Source of the DNA: Hyphomonas sp.
Lineage (GTDB): Bacteria > Pseudomonadota > Alphaproteobacteria > Caulobacterales > Hyphomonadaceae
DNA: 64,000 bases
Assembly (NCBI RefSeq): GCF_022844445.1
Contig: NZ_JALHLS010000007.1
Span: 62,001-126,000 of the forward strand
Direction of reading: 5' to 3'
The notes beneath the pieces are model-generated. The model did not search any database and was not told the origin of the DNA. It worked only from the letters and a program-made list of their open reading frames with translations. Every line of letters starts with the position of its first letter. Within the stretch, counting starts at the first letter, position 1. A program made the translations under genes and the position numbers. Below, piece by piece: positions 19,849 through 27,226 of the stretch.

Positions 19849-19948
19849 CGGCGAAGTCCATCCGGGCTGTGCTCAGGAAGCCCAATGACCGGACTGAGGT
19901 AACGCTGCCGGTCGCCAGCGCCGGCGATCGGAGACAACCTGGCCCCAA
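19849..19948 (+). repeat. Island dispersed repeat copy R4
   Basis: CGGCGA...AATGACCGGACTGAGGTAACGCTGCCGGTCGCC...CAACCTGGCCCCAA; same 35/57 spacing. Confidence 0.8.
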
Positions 19949-19960
19949 ATGGCCCACTCC

Positions 19961-20884
19961 TCACCCATTGAAGGGGCCCCACTCCTTTATGTGACCGCGC
20001 AGCATGTTGCAGGCCGGACCGATTAGGGCGGCCGCATCCTTTCCAGCTTCGTAAACATAAGGGATGGTCGTTACACCGGCGAGGTCGCTCGGAAGCTTTA
20101 CCTTCTCCTCACGTGGTTCCATCAGAATCGCCCGCTTCCTGCCCAGCCGGCCCATAAACAGGCCAAGTTCAAACACCACGTTGTCGCGAGGTGTTGGCCA
20201 ATCTTTGCCCCGGAATAGCGTCATATCATCGCTGTGTGCGACCGCGATGGCGAAGTCGGAATCGTCGACAGCTCCCTCCAGCGACTCCAAGGCGTAGCTC
20301 GCGACCTTGAACACCCCGTCAGTCCAGAGCGTCACCACAAAGCCGTCATGCGACAGTGCATTCTGAATTAGCCGAGCCACGTCAAGCGCCTCGGCGGACG
20401 AGATTATGAAGACCTTAATCTTTTCGCGATGCGCGCCTATCAGCTTATTGCGTTCGAGCAGGCGGCGAGCCAACGCCTTGGCGATCACGCGGTATATGTC
20501 CGAGTGCCGCGTTGCGAGTTCGGTGACGTGCGCGTAGGCAATCTTGGCAACTAATGCGGGTTCGGCCGCAATTACATCCGCAGAACGCCGTTGCGCAGGT
20601 TCTATCAAGGCCATTTCACCAACGTGATCGCCGCGGCCCCTTATAGCGACTTCGCGGCCATTCACCACGATCTTGAAGGTGCCAGCGATAATCAGGAAGA
20701 GGTCGTTGTCGTCGCCTCCTTGGGCGACAATCGCCTCGCCTTCTGAAACCTCAATCACATCGGCGCACTCCGCGAGTTCTATGGCGAGGTCACGGCTGCC
20801 GCAGACAATTGCCTGCTGGAGCATTGCATCGATGAGGTTCAATTTTCCTGCGTCGCCGCGGAAACGATCTACAAGTACACTCAT
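19961..20884 (-). CDS. pycTIR: Pycsar-type effector: cyclic-nucleotide-binding domain + TIR-like domain
   Basis: Start ATG 20884 (MSVLVDRFRGD...). cNMP-binding cassette GRGDHVGEMALIEPAQRRSADV; C-terminal KVFIISSAEALDVARLIQNAL...DNVVFELGLFMGRLGRKRAILMEPR TIR-like. ATGA overlap with cyclase gene. Confidence 0.88.
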   Translation of the reverse strand: MSVLVDRFRGDAGKLNLIDAMLQQAIVCGSRDLAIELAECADVIEVSEGEAIVAQGGDDNDLFLIIAGTFKIVVNGREVAIRGRGDHVGEMALIEPAQRRSADVIAAEPALVAKIAYAHVTELATRHSDIYRVIAKALARRLLERNKLIGAHREKIKVFIISSAEALDVARLIQNALSHDGFVVTLWTDGVFKVASYALESLEGAVDDSDFAIAVAHSDDMTLFRGKDWPTPRDNVVFELGLFMGRLGRKRAILMEPREEKVKLPSDLAGVTTIPYVYEAGKDAAALIGPACNMLRGHIKEWGPFNG

Positions 20885-21615
20885 GTGAACGATCTCCAAT
20901 ACGTTGAAGAATAGATTTCGTCCTCGTTGTGCTCGCTCCATTTCCACTTGCGCCAGATATCTTCACCCTGTGCCCCCTTTTTTTGCGGAGCATCCAGGTA
21001 ATCATACACGCGCTTTGTGATCCATGTCGGATTGTCGGCGCTTAGCGCGGTCAGCTTGGCGGCCAAATTGGCGGCATTACCGATCCACACAAGGTCATTG
21101 TCACCGCGAACACCCGTCCTTGCAGCCCGGATGGTCGATGTGTCGATCCCGATGACATGACGTATATTGAAGTCGGTGGTCCAGCGCTTATTCAACTCCG
21201 TCTGCACAACGTTCTTCACGGCGTAGTTGATCTCAAGGGCACATGACGCCGCTTCGTTTCGTTGCTGCTTAGAGATGAAGATGCCCATTACGCGATCGCC
21301 ATCGTAGGAGATGATTGCCCCCCCATGTTTGCGGATTAGACGCGACGCCGCATAGAGGAACGTCTTGTAGACTTCTCCGGCGAATTCCCACTTCTTTCCT
21401 CCAACAAGGTCGGTCGATCCGTCGAGATCCGCGTATAGGATTGTCGCCGTTTCGAAACGGACCGCGTCGTTCGTCATCTTGAGATCGGTGGCGGCAGGCA
21501 CGACCAATCCGTCACGGACCGTCCACTGTTTGCCGAAAGTAGCGGCCGCGTTCATTTTGATATCGTCTGCGACGCTCATAAGGATGACGTTGCCGCAATC
21601 AGTAGTTGGGATCAA
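20881..21615 (-). CDS. pycC: Class III nucleotidyl cyclase, Pycsar-type (predicted cCMP/cUMP synthase)
   Basis: 244 aa; ATILYADLDGSTDLV and GGAIISYDGDRVMGIF metal-binding segments; WIGNAANLAAKLTALS; overlaps effector by 4 bp. Start may be 21579. Confidence 0.87.
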   Translation of the reverse strand: MIPTTDCGNVILMSVADDIKMNAAATFGKQWTVRDGLVVPAATDLKMTNDAVRFETATILYADLDGSTDLVGGKKWEFAGEVYKTFLYAASRLIRKHGGAIISYDGDRVMGIFISKQQRNEAASCALEINYAVKNVVQTELNKRWTTDFNIRHVIGIDTSTIRAARTGVRGDNDLVWIGNAANLAAKLTALSADNPTWITKRVYDYLDAPQKKGAQGEDIWRKWKWSEHNEDEIYSSTYWRSFT

Positions 21616-21707
21616 TCGCTGCTCTTAGGTTATGCACTGGATTGATCGATTGGCCGTAATTGGACGCATACCAGATGTGTGAGCGATGGAAGGAAAACGT
21701 CGGTGAT

Positions 21708-21807
21708 CCGCGATCTCCGGACTGGCGCCAGATAGGCACCTGAACAACAAGATCGGATTGATCCTGCCGGTCAACGATTAAGATGACGAGAGCCAACCTG
21801 GCCCAAA
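21708..21807 (+). repeat. Island dispersed repeat copy R5
   Basis: CCGCGATCTCCGGACTGGCG...AACAACAAGATCGGATTGATCCTGCCGGTC...AGCCAACCTGGCCCAAA; same 35/57 spacing. Confidence 0.75.
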
Positions 21808-21897
21808 GCCGCCAATCACTTCTGCCACGCAGCAGCAGCCCAAGCTGGTTGTAACAACCTGAAGGACGTCATTCCTTCTCAACGGAAGGACAGCAAA

Positions 21898-22119
21898 TCA
21901 AAGCCTGAATTCTTGCGAACCGATTGCGGACAAACACTGCAGCAGAAACGCCGCTGTAAATTTTCCTCGTGACACTTTGTTCCGGACGTTGCGCTCACTT
22001 TCCAAAACGCCAACTTCAGCCAACTTCTCCACCACCTGTGCGTAAGTCAAACCCCTGCGTTTGATTTCAGCCTTGAGCAGGTTCGCCGCTTTTTCTTCCC
22101 ACTCGCTTCGTAGTGGCAT
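21898..22119 (-). CDS. DUF6471-like small protein
   Basis: Start ATG 22119: MPLRSEWEEKAANLLKAEIKRRGLTYAQVVEKLAEVGVLESERNVRNKVSRGKFTAAFLLQCLSAIGSQEFRL. Confidence 0.75.
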   Translation of the reverse strand: MPLRSEWEEKAANLLKAEIKRRGLTYAQVVEKLAEVGVLESERNVRNKVSRGKFTAAFLLQCLSAIGSQEFRL

Positions 22120-22231
22120 GCCATCCCCCCAAGAAAAAGCATCATAAATGATGACAAAAGCACTTTTATAGTTGCGCGCGGCTAGCGCGCGTGGTAGATT
22201 CTCTTTCACAGCATACTCAAAGGTGCGGAAA

Positions 22232-22711
22232 ATGTCTCGACGTTCTGATGGAACGGCGAACGAAGGTGTGCGCAAGCAAGGGCCCACGCGAAGGCTGGTG
22301 CTCGGAGCGACCGCAGCGCCGCTGTTCGTCAATCTGAGTGCAGACCAGGTTGCACCTGCATGTGAAGCTTGGCTCGCCGACAACTCTAAGCGAGAACGCC
22401 TGATCAGGCGGTGGCAGCAGCTCGAAACCCGGCTCTTCAAATTGCACAATTGGTCAAAGCTTTCCGGCGACGAGCGCAATCAGTTCACCGAAAAGCATGA
22501 GATGGACAATCTCGACCAACGTATCGATATCCTTGGCGACAGGAATCGAGCGGTCCTTGCTTCTCTACCGGGGATGTTCGCGACTTCGTCGCGCGGCATC
22601 TGCGGAAAACTTGCAGTGGCGTTGATCGAGGTGTGTCCCGATGAAAACGAAGAGGCCCATCTCCTCATCGCAAGTATCCTCCGCGACTACCGCGCGCTCC
22701 ACGGAAGCTGA
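22232..22711 (+). CDS. Conserved hypothetical protein, copy 2 of the island-flanking paralogue pair
   Basis: 159 aa; about 12 differences by eye from 10499..10978, with identical last ~60 residues. Confidence 0.75.
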   Translation: MSRRSDGTANEGVRKQGPTRRLVLGATAAPLFVNLSADQVAPACEAWLADNSKRERLIRRWQQLETRLFKLHNWSKLSGDERNQFTEKHEMDNLDQRIDILGDRNRAVLASLPGMFATSSRGICGKLAVALIEVCPDENEEAHLLIASILRDYRALHGS

Positions 22712-22949
22712 CAGTGGCTCTGAAGCCAAAGGCGGAGTCCATTTTCCAGTTGGCGTCCGATCCTGCTTTGCGTTCTGTCGACACACCAGAAGCCTCAGGC
22801 TCGAACTACTTCGCGCGCCTCACCCTTTGATCGCCAGTCGCAAAAAAGCCTCCTGCGCCGGACGAATCTTCAGGAAAAATACTGGTGCGGACACGGTGCG
22901 GACACGGTAGATCGGGATCGAACAAAGGACTTCTAAGTCCTTGATTTTA

Positions 22950-23026
22950 TGGCGCACCCAAGAGGATTCGAACCTCTGACCTTTGCCTTCGGAGGGCAAC
23001 ACTCTATCCAGCTGAGCTATGGGTGC
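22950..23026 (-). tRNA. tRNA-Arg (anticodon CCG), CCA encoded
   Basis: Minus strand GCACCCATAGCTCAGCTGGATAGAGTGTTGCCCTCCGAAGGCAAAGGTCAGAGGTTCGAATCCTCTTGGGTGCGCCA; loop CTCCGAA. Confidence 0.97.
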
Positions 23027-23161
23027 CTCGCCGAAGCCGGTGTTTAGGCGAAGGCGGGGGAGGGTGCAACCGGGATTGCGGGGGGACGAGTGCGTCAGGC
23101 GTTGGACGGGACGTCGTGATCCGCTAGGCTGGCGCGAAGTGTCCCTCACCCGGAGTTGCCC

Positions 23162-24178
23162 GTGAACCTGCGCCTGAAACGACTGATCCCTGCGGCGCTG
23201 GCCGCCTCTGCCTTCGTGTTTGCCGCTTGCCAGCGGGAAGGGCAGGCGACCGAGCCGGCGGTGGTGGCCGAAGCGGCGCCGGCGGCCTGCGAGCGCGCGG
23301 CGGACCCGGCCGTCATGGCCGAGGCGGAAGCGCGCGCCATCGCAGCGGCGCAGGCCAGCCGGGGCAGCGGCCAGCCGGCGATGTGGACCCTGAAGGACGA
23401 GGATACGACCCTGCACATTCTCGGCACGGTGCACCTGCTGCGGCCGGATCTTGAATGGCGCACGCCGGAGATCGGCGCAGCGATTGCGGCGGCTGATACG
23501 GTGGTGTTCGAAGCCGATACGACGAGCGCTGAGGCTGGCCGCGAACTGATGCAGTTCTTCTCGACCCAGGGCATGTTCACGGACGGCACGCAGCTGACGA
23601 GCCTGCTGACCGACGCTGAGACCGCCGTGCTGACCGAGGCGCTGACGCAGGTCGGCCTGCCGCTCGAGGCGGTGCAGCCGATGCGCCCCTGGTATGCGGC
23701 GCTGAATCTGTCGGTGATGCAGATGACGTCCGAAGGGTTTGATCCGGCCGCCGGCGTCGAGATGAAGATCGAGGCCGAGGCGGCGGGGCATGGCGCGGCG
23801 TTCGACTATCTCGAAACGGTTGACCAGCAGCTCGGCGAGTTTGCGCGGCTGGATGACTGCGCGCAGGTCGAGTTCCTGATGATGACGGCGGCGTCGCTCG
23901 ACGAAGGCGTGGAGCTGCTGGACCTGCTCGTGTCTGAATGGGCGGATGGCGACGCGGCGGGCCTTGGCGCGCTGATGGCCTCGCCGGACTCGTTCGGCTC
24001 GCAGGCCGCGTATGAAGCGCTGCTGACCAACCGCAATGCGCGCTGGACCCCGATCATTGCCGGAAAGCTGGAAGAGCCCGGCACGCAGCTGATCGCGGTC
24101 GGCGCAGGCCACCTCGTCGGCGACAAGAGCGTGATCGCGATGCTGCGGGCAGAGGGCTATGAGGTCGCCGGGCCCTAG
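23162..24178 (+). CDS. TraB/GumN-family lipoprotein
   Basis: Lipobox AASAFVFAAC; LHILGTVHLLRPDLEW and VGAGHLVGDKSV typical of TraB/GumN. GTG start at 23162 or TTG at 23156. Confidence 0.85.
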   Translation: MNLRLKRLIPAALAASAFVFAACQREGQATEPAVVAEAAPAACERAADPAVMAEAEARAIAAAQASRGSGQPAMWTLKDEDTTLHILGTVHLLRPDLEWRTPEIGAAIAAADTVVFEADTTSAEAGRELMQFFSTQGMFTDGTQLTSLLTDAETAVLTEALTQVGLPLEAVQPMRPWYAALNLSVMQMTSEGFDPAAGVEMKIEAEAAGHGAAFDYLETVDQQLGEFARLDDCAQVEFLMMTAASLDEGVELLDLLVSEWADGDAAGLGALMASPDSFGSQAAYEALLTNRNARWTPIIAGKLEEPGTQLIAVGAGHLVGDKSVIAMLRAEGYEVAGP

Positions 24179-24275
24179 CGAAGCGCGGCGCTGACGTCGT
24201 CCGGAAACCGCCGCACCGGCAAGCTGACGCCTGGGCGCCTTCAGTACCTGCATCGCGGGTAGGTTGCGGCCGGGC

Positions 24276-25091
24276 TCAGTCCGCAGCGCGGCGCAGCGCC
24301 AGCAAGGCCTGGTCGAGCACCGCCTGACTGGACGAGCAGACGATCTGGCCGCCAAGCTTCGGCGGGTTGCCGCGCCAGTCGGTGGCAAGGCCGCCGGCGC
24401 CGCGCACGACCGGGATAAGCGCAGCAACGTCCCAGGACTTGAGCCCCGACTCGGCGACGAGGTCGATGGTGCCGCCCGCGAGGCGGGCATAGCCATAGGC
24501 GTCGAGGCCGTAACGCGTGATCCGGGCGGCGGACCGCAAGTGATTCCAGGCGCCCTGCTCGGGCGGCGAGAAGATGAAGGGATCGGTCGTCGAGATGGTG
24601 GCGAGGCGAAGGTCGTGGCAGCCGGAGACACGGATCGGCTGGCTGGTGGTCGCAGTGTCGAGCCGGGCGCCGCCGGGCCAGCCGATATAGCGCTCGCCGA
24701 GGACGGGCTGGTCGATGACGCCGATGACCGGCACGCCGTCCGGATCGACGAGGGCGATCAGGGTGGTCCACACCGGCAGGCCGGCGACGAAGGCGCGGGT
24801 GCCATCGATCGGGTCAAAGTACCAGCGATAGCCGGAGGAGGAGGGGGTTTCGGGAAACTCTTCGCCGGTGACGCCGTCCCGGGGGCGTTCTGCGGCGACA
24901 AGGGCGCGCATCGCCAGTTCGGCCGCGCGGTCGGCTTCAGTGACCGGGTCGATGCCGGCGCGGCCGGCCACAGAGCCCTTGTCGGTGACTTCGGAGAGGT
25001 TGCGGAAGTGAACGCGGATCGCCGCCCAGGCGGCATCGGCCAGCCAGGCGGCGAAAGCGAGATCAGCAGACAGATCGCGGGAGGAGGTCAT
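24276..25091 (-). CDS. Inositol monophosphatase family / histidinol-phosphatase
   Basis: DPVTEADRAAE, GEEFPE, YFDPIDGTRAFV and SWDVAALIPVVRGAGG motifs. Confidence 0.88.
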   Translation of the reverse strand: MTSSRDLSADLAFAAWLADAAWAAIRVHFRNLSEVTDKGSVAGRAGIDPVTEADRAAELAMRALVAAERPRDGVTGEEFPETPSSSGYRWYFDPIDGTRAFVAGLPVWTTLIALVDPDGVPVIGVIDQPVLGERYIGWPGGARLDTATTSQPIRVSGCHDLRLATISTTDPFIFSPPEQGAWNHLRSAARITRYGLDAYGYARLAGGTIDLVAESGLKSWDVAALIPVVRGAGGLATDWRGNPPKLGGQIVCSSSQAVLDQALLALRRAAD

Positions 25092-25124
25092 CCGGCGAGG
25101 CGATGCCCCGCCGGCTGAAGGGCG

Positions 25125-25523
25125 TCAAGCAGCGCCGGTGCTCGTGTTGTCGCCTTCGAGGGCTTTCGCGAGCTCGAGGAGACGTTTGCGGGGGCGTTCA
25201 CCAAGGCGGTAATAGGCGCGCACCAGTTCCAGCGTCTCCTTCTGGGAGAGGATGTCGCCTTCCATCTGTTCGGCGTCATTGGCAGCGTTCGGCATTGGAT
25301 TGGCCGTCGGCATGCCGTCGAAGAAGTACTGGACGGTCACGTTCATGGCCCGGGAGAGGTCGAACAAGCGCGACGCGGTGATGCGATTGGCGCCGCACTC
25401 ATATTTCTGGATTTGCTGGAAGCGCACGCCCACCTGAGAGGCCAGCTCCTGCTGGGTCATGCCAAGAAGGCGGCGGCGGCGGCGGAGCCGCTTGCCTACG
25501 TGCAGGTCAGTTTCATCAGCCAT
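25125..25523 (-). CDS. XRE-family HTH transcriptional regulator
   Basis: VGKRLRRRRRLLGMTQQELASQVGVRFQQIQKYECGANRITASRL. Confidence 0.88.
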   Translation of the reverse strand: MADETDLHVGKRLRRRRRLLGMTQQELASQVGVRFQQIQKYECGANRITASRLFDLSRAMNVTVQYFFDGMPTANPMPNAANDAEQMEGDILSQKETLELVRAYYRLGERPRKRLLELAKALEGDNTSTGAA

Positions 25524-25694
25524 GGGTCCGTCTCCGATTGGCGTGGGACCGGTATCAGTCCCAAAACAGGAAATTCGCGCAATTTCTACGCAAACGGCGT
25601 GCCGGACGGCGGAATATGCCTGTTTTCAGGGCAAAGAAGGGTGCGCAAAGGGGTGCGGCAGAAAAAGATTTGGCGGTTTGTGCATCGCAACATA

Positions 25695-25777
25695 AGTTGG
25701 AGTTGCACTTCGGTGCAACGCCTCTGGCGTTTCCTCCCTTTGACTTTGGCCGCGCCTCCGGGCGCGGCCTTTTTTCT
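25695..25777 (+). ncRNA. Putative trans-acting small RNA with anti-SD-like CCUCCC segment
   Basis: GTTGCAC-TTCG-GTGCAAC hairpin (25702-25719), CGCC-TCT-GGCG, TTCCTCCCTTT linker, intrinsic terminator GGCCGCGCC-TCCG-GGCGCGGCC-T6. Confidence 0.6.
25748..25777 (+). terminator. Rho-independent terminator
   Basis: Perfect 9-bp GC stem, tetraloop, followed by TTTTTTCTTT. Confidence 0.85.
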
Positions 25778-25802
25778 TTCAGATCAGAGAGTTAGGTGAG
25801 GT

Positions 25803-26738
25803 TCAGCCGCGCGGGAGCAGGCGGGCAGCGTCGATGATCTCGGCCATCACCTGCTGCAGGGCATCCTTGAGGGTGACAAACCCGCTGGCCCGGGTAATCC
25901 GCTGCTCGTCCATATAGAGGCCGCGGTTGATTTCCACCTGCAGGGCGTGGATTCCCCGGCGGGGCCGGCCGTATCGGCGCGTCGTGTAACCGCCGGCATA
26001 GGGCGCATTGCGGGCCACCGTGAAGCCCTGGGCCCGGAAACTGCGCTCGATCCGGGACATCAGGCGGGCATCGGCGCTGGAGCCGAACCGGTCGCCCAGC
26101 ACGATATCTGTCAGCATCCGGCGGCCGGGCTGGAGCGAGGGCATCGAGTGGCAGTCGATCAGCAGGGCGTGGCCGTGGGCCCGGCGCAGCGCCTCCAGCT
26201 CGCGGGTCAGGTGCAGGTGGTAGGCGTCATGGACGTGGACGAGCCGCTCCTCTCCCTCGGCGCGGGACAGGAGGCGGGCATAGATCGCCTCGCCCCGGGC
26301 GCCGACGCGCGGCAGGCAGCCGAGCCCGGCCTCGACCCGGGCGGTCGGCAAGGCGCAGGGGCGGGGCGGGCCGTCGTGGAACATCTCGGCGTCCAGTTCG
26401 TGCGGATCGCGGTTGAGATCCACGACCGAGCGGCCGTAGCGGGCGGCGACGAGGCCGGCGCCGAGGCCGGGCGCTCCGGCGAACAGCTCGTCGATGAAGG
26501 CGTCTTCGGTCCGCCGCACGTCGATCAGCGGGACGCAGAGCGCCGCCTGCATGGTGGCGGGGTAGTGCGAACCGGAATGGGGGCTGGCAAACAGGACCGG
26601 CGCAGCCGGCGCGGCGGCGGGCGTATGGTCAAACGGCGGCTGTGTCAGTCCCACCGCCGGCAAAGGCTCTGGCAGCGGGTCGAGCCGCACGGCAGGAGAG
26701 GTTTCGCGCATCGCCCTAATGGGTTGGGAACCGGCCAT
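25803..26738 (-). CDS. N-formylglutamate amidohydrolase
   Basis: VLFASPHSGSHYP, DLNRDPHELD, LLIDCHSMPS motifs. Confidence 0.9.
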   Translation of the reverse strand: MAGSQPIRAMRETSPAVRLDPLPEPLPAVGLTQPPFDHTPAAAPAAPVLFASPHSGSHYPATMQAALCVPLIDVRRTEDAFIDELFAGAPGLGAGLVAARYGRSVVDLNRDPHELDAEMFHDGPPRPCALPTARVEAGLGCLPRVGARGEAIYARLLSRAEGEERLVHVHDAYHLHLTRELEALRRAHGHALLIDCHSMPSLQPGRRMLTDIVLGDRFGSSADARLMSRIERSFRAQGFTVARNAPYAGGYTTRRYGRPRRGIHALQVEINRGLYMDEQRITRASGFVTLKDALQQVMAEIIDAARLLPRG

Positions 26739-26865
26739 CAGGTCAAGGACTTTCCTGTGGATCGCGTAAAGATTAGGGCGCGGGCGCAGCTGTTGTTCAC
26801 GACTGATTTACCTTCCTTCGCCTTTATGCGGTAATCAGCCCCGACTCGTTCGGTATGAGGACAGC

Positions 26866-27225
26866 GTGACCAAGATCCTGCTCGCGGAAGACGATGATTC
26901 AATGCGCGGCTTCCTGGCAGCGGCGCTTCGCCGTGCCGGGCACGACGTTCAGGACTATGCGGATGGCGAAGGCGCGCTTCAGGCGCTCGAACGTGAAGTC
27001 TTCGACCTTCTGCTGACCGATATCGTGATGCCGGGCCTCGACGGGATCGAGCTGGCCCGGCGCGGCGCCGAACTCGACCCCGCCATGAAGATCGTCTTCA
27101 TCACCGGCTTTGCCGCCGTGGCGCTTTCCTCCGGTGCGCCGACGCCGGCGGGCGCGAAAGTCCTCTCCAAGCCCTTCCACCTGCGCGAAATCGTGGAGGA
27201 AGTGGACAAGGTGATGGCGGCCTGA
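26866..27225 (+). CDS. cpdR: CpdR-like single-domain response regulator
   Basis: MTKILLAEDDDSMRGFLAAALRRAGHDV...DLLLTDIVMPGLDGIELARR...KVLSKPFHLREIVEEV. Confidence 0.88.
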   Translation: MTKILLAEDDDSMRGFLAAALRRAGHDVQDYADGEGALQALEREVFDLLLTDIVMPGLDGIELARRGAELDPAMKIVFITGFAAVALSSGAPTPAGAKVLSKPFHLREIVEEVDKVMAA

Positions 27226-27226
27226 C

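Noticed and set aside
16138-21807. Integron attC array interpretation of the five repeats
   Set aside because: No intI-like gene in view and no GTTRRRY/RYYYAAC core pairs in consistent positions; central dyads are not shared by all copies. Kept as an unknown repeat family instead.
16138-21807. CRISPR array
   Set aside because: Repeats are ~100 bp, imperfect and kilobases apart; no short regular spacers and no cas genes.
10005-23026. att duplication of the tRNA-Arg 3' end at the left edge of the island
   Set aside because: Scanned 9.9-10.2 kb by eye for CCCAAGAGGATTCGAACC-like sequence and found none.
22820-24631. 603-aa minus-strand ORF
   Set aside because: Runs through tRNA-Arg and antisense to the TraB/GumN gene; Arg/His/Pro-rich composition of a spurious frame.
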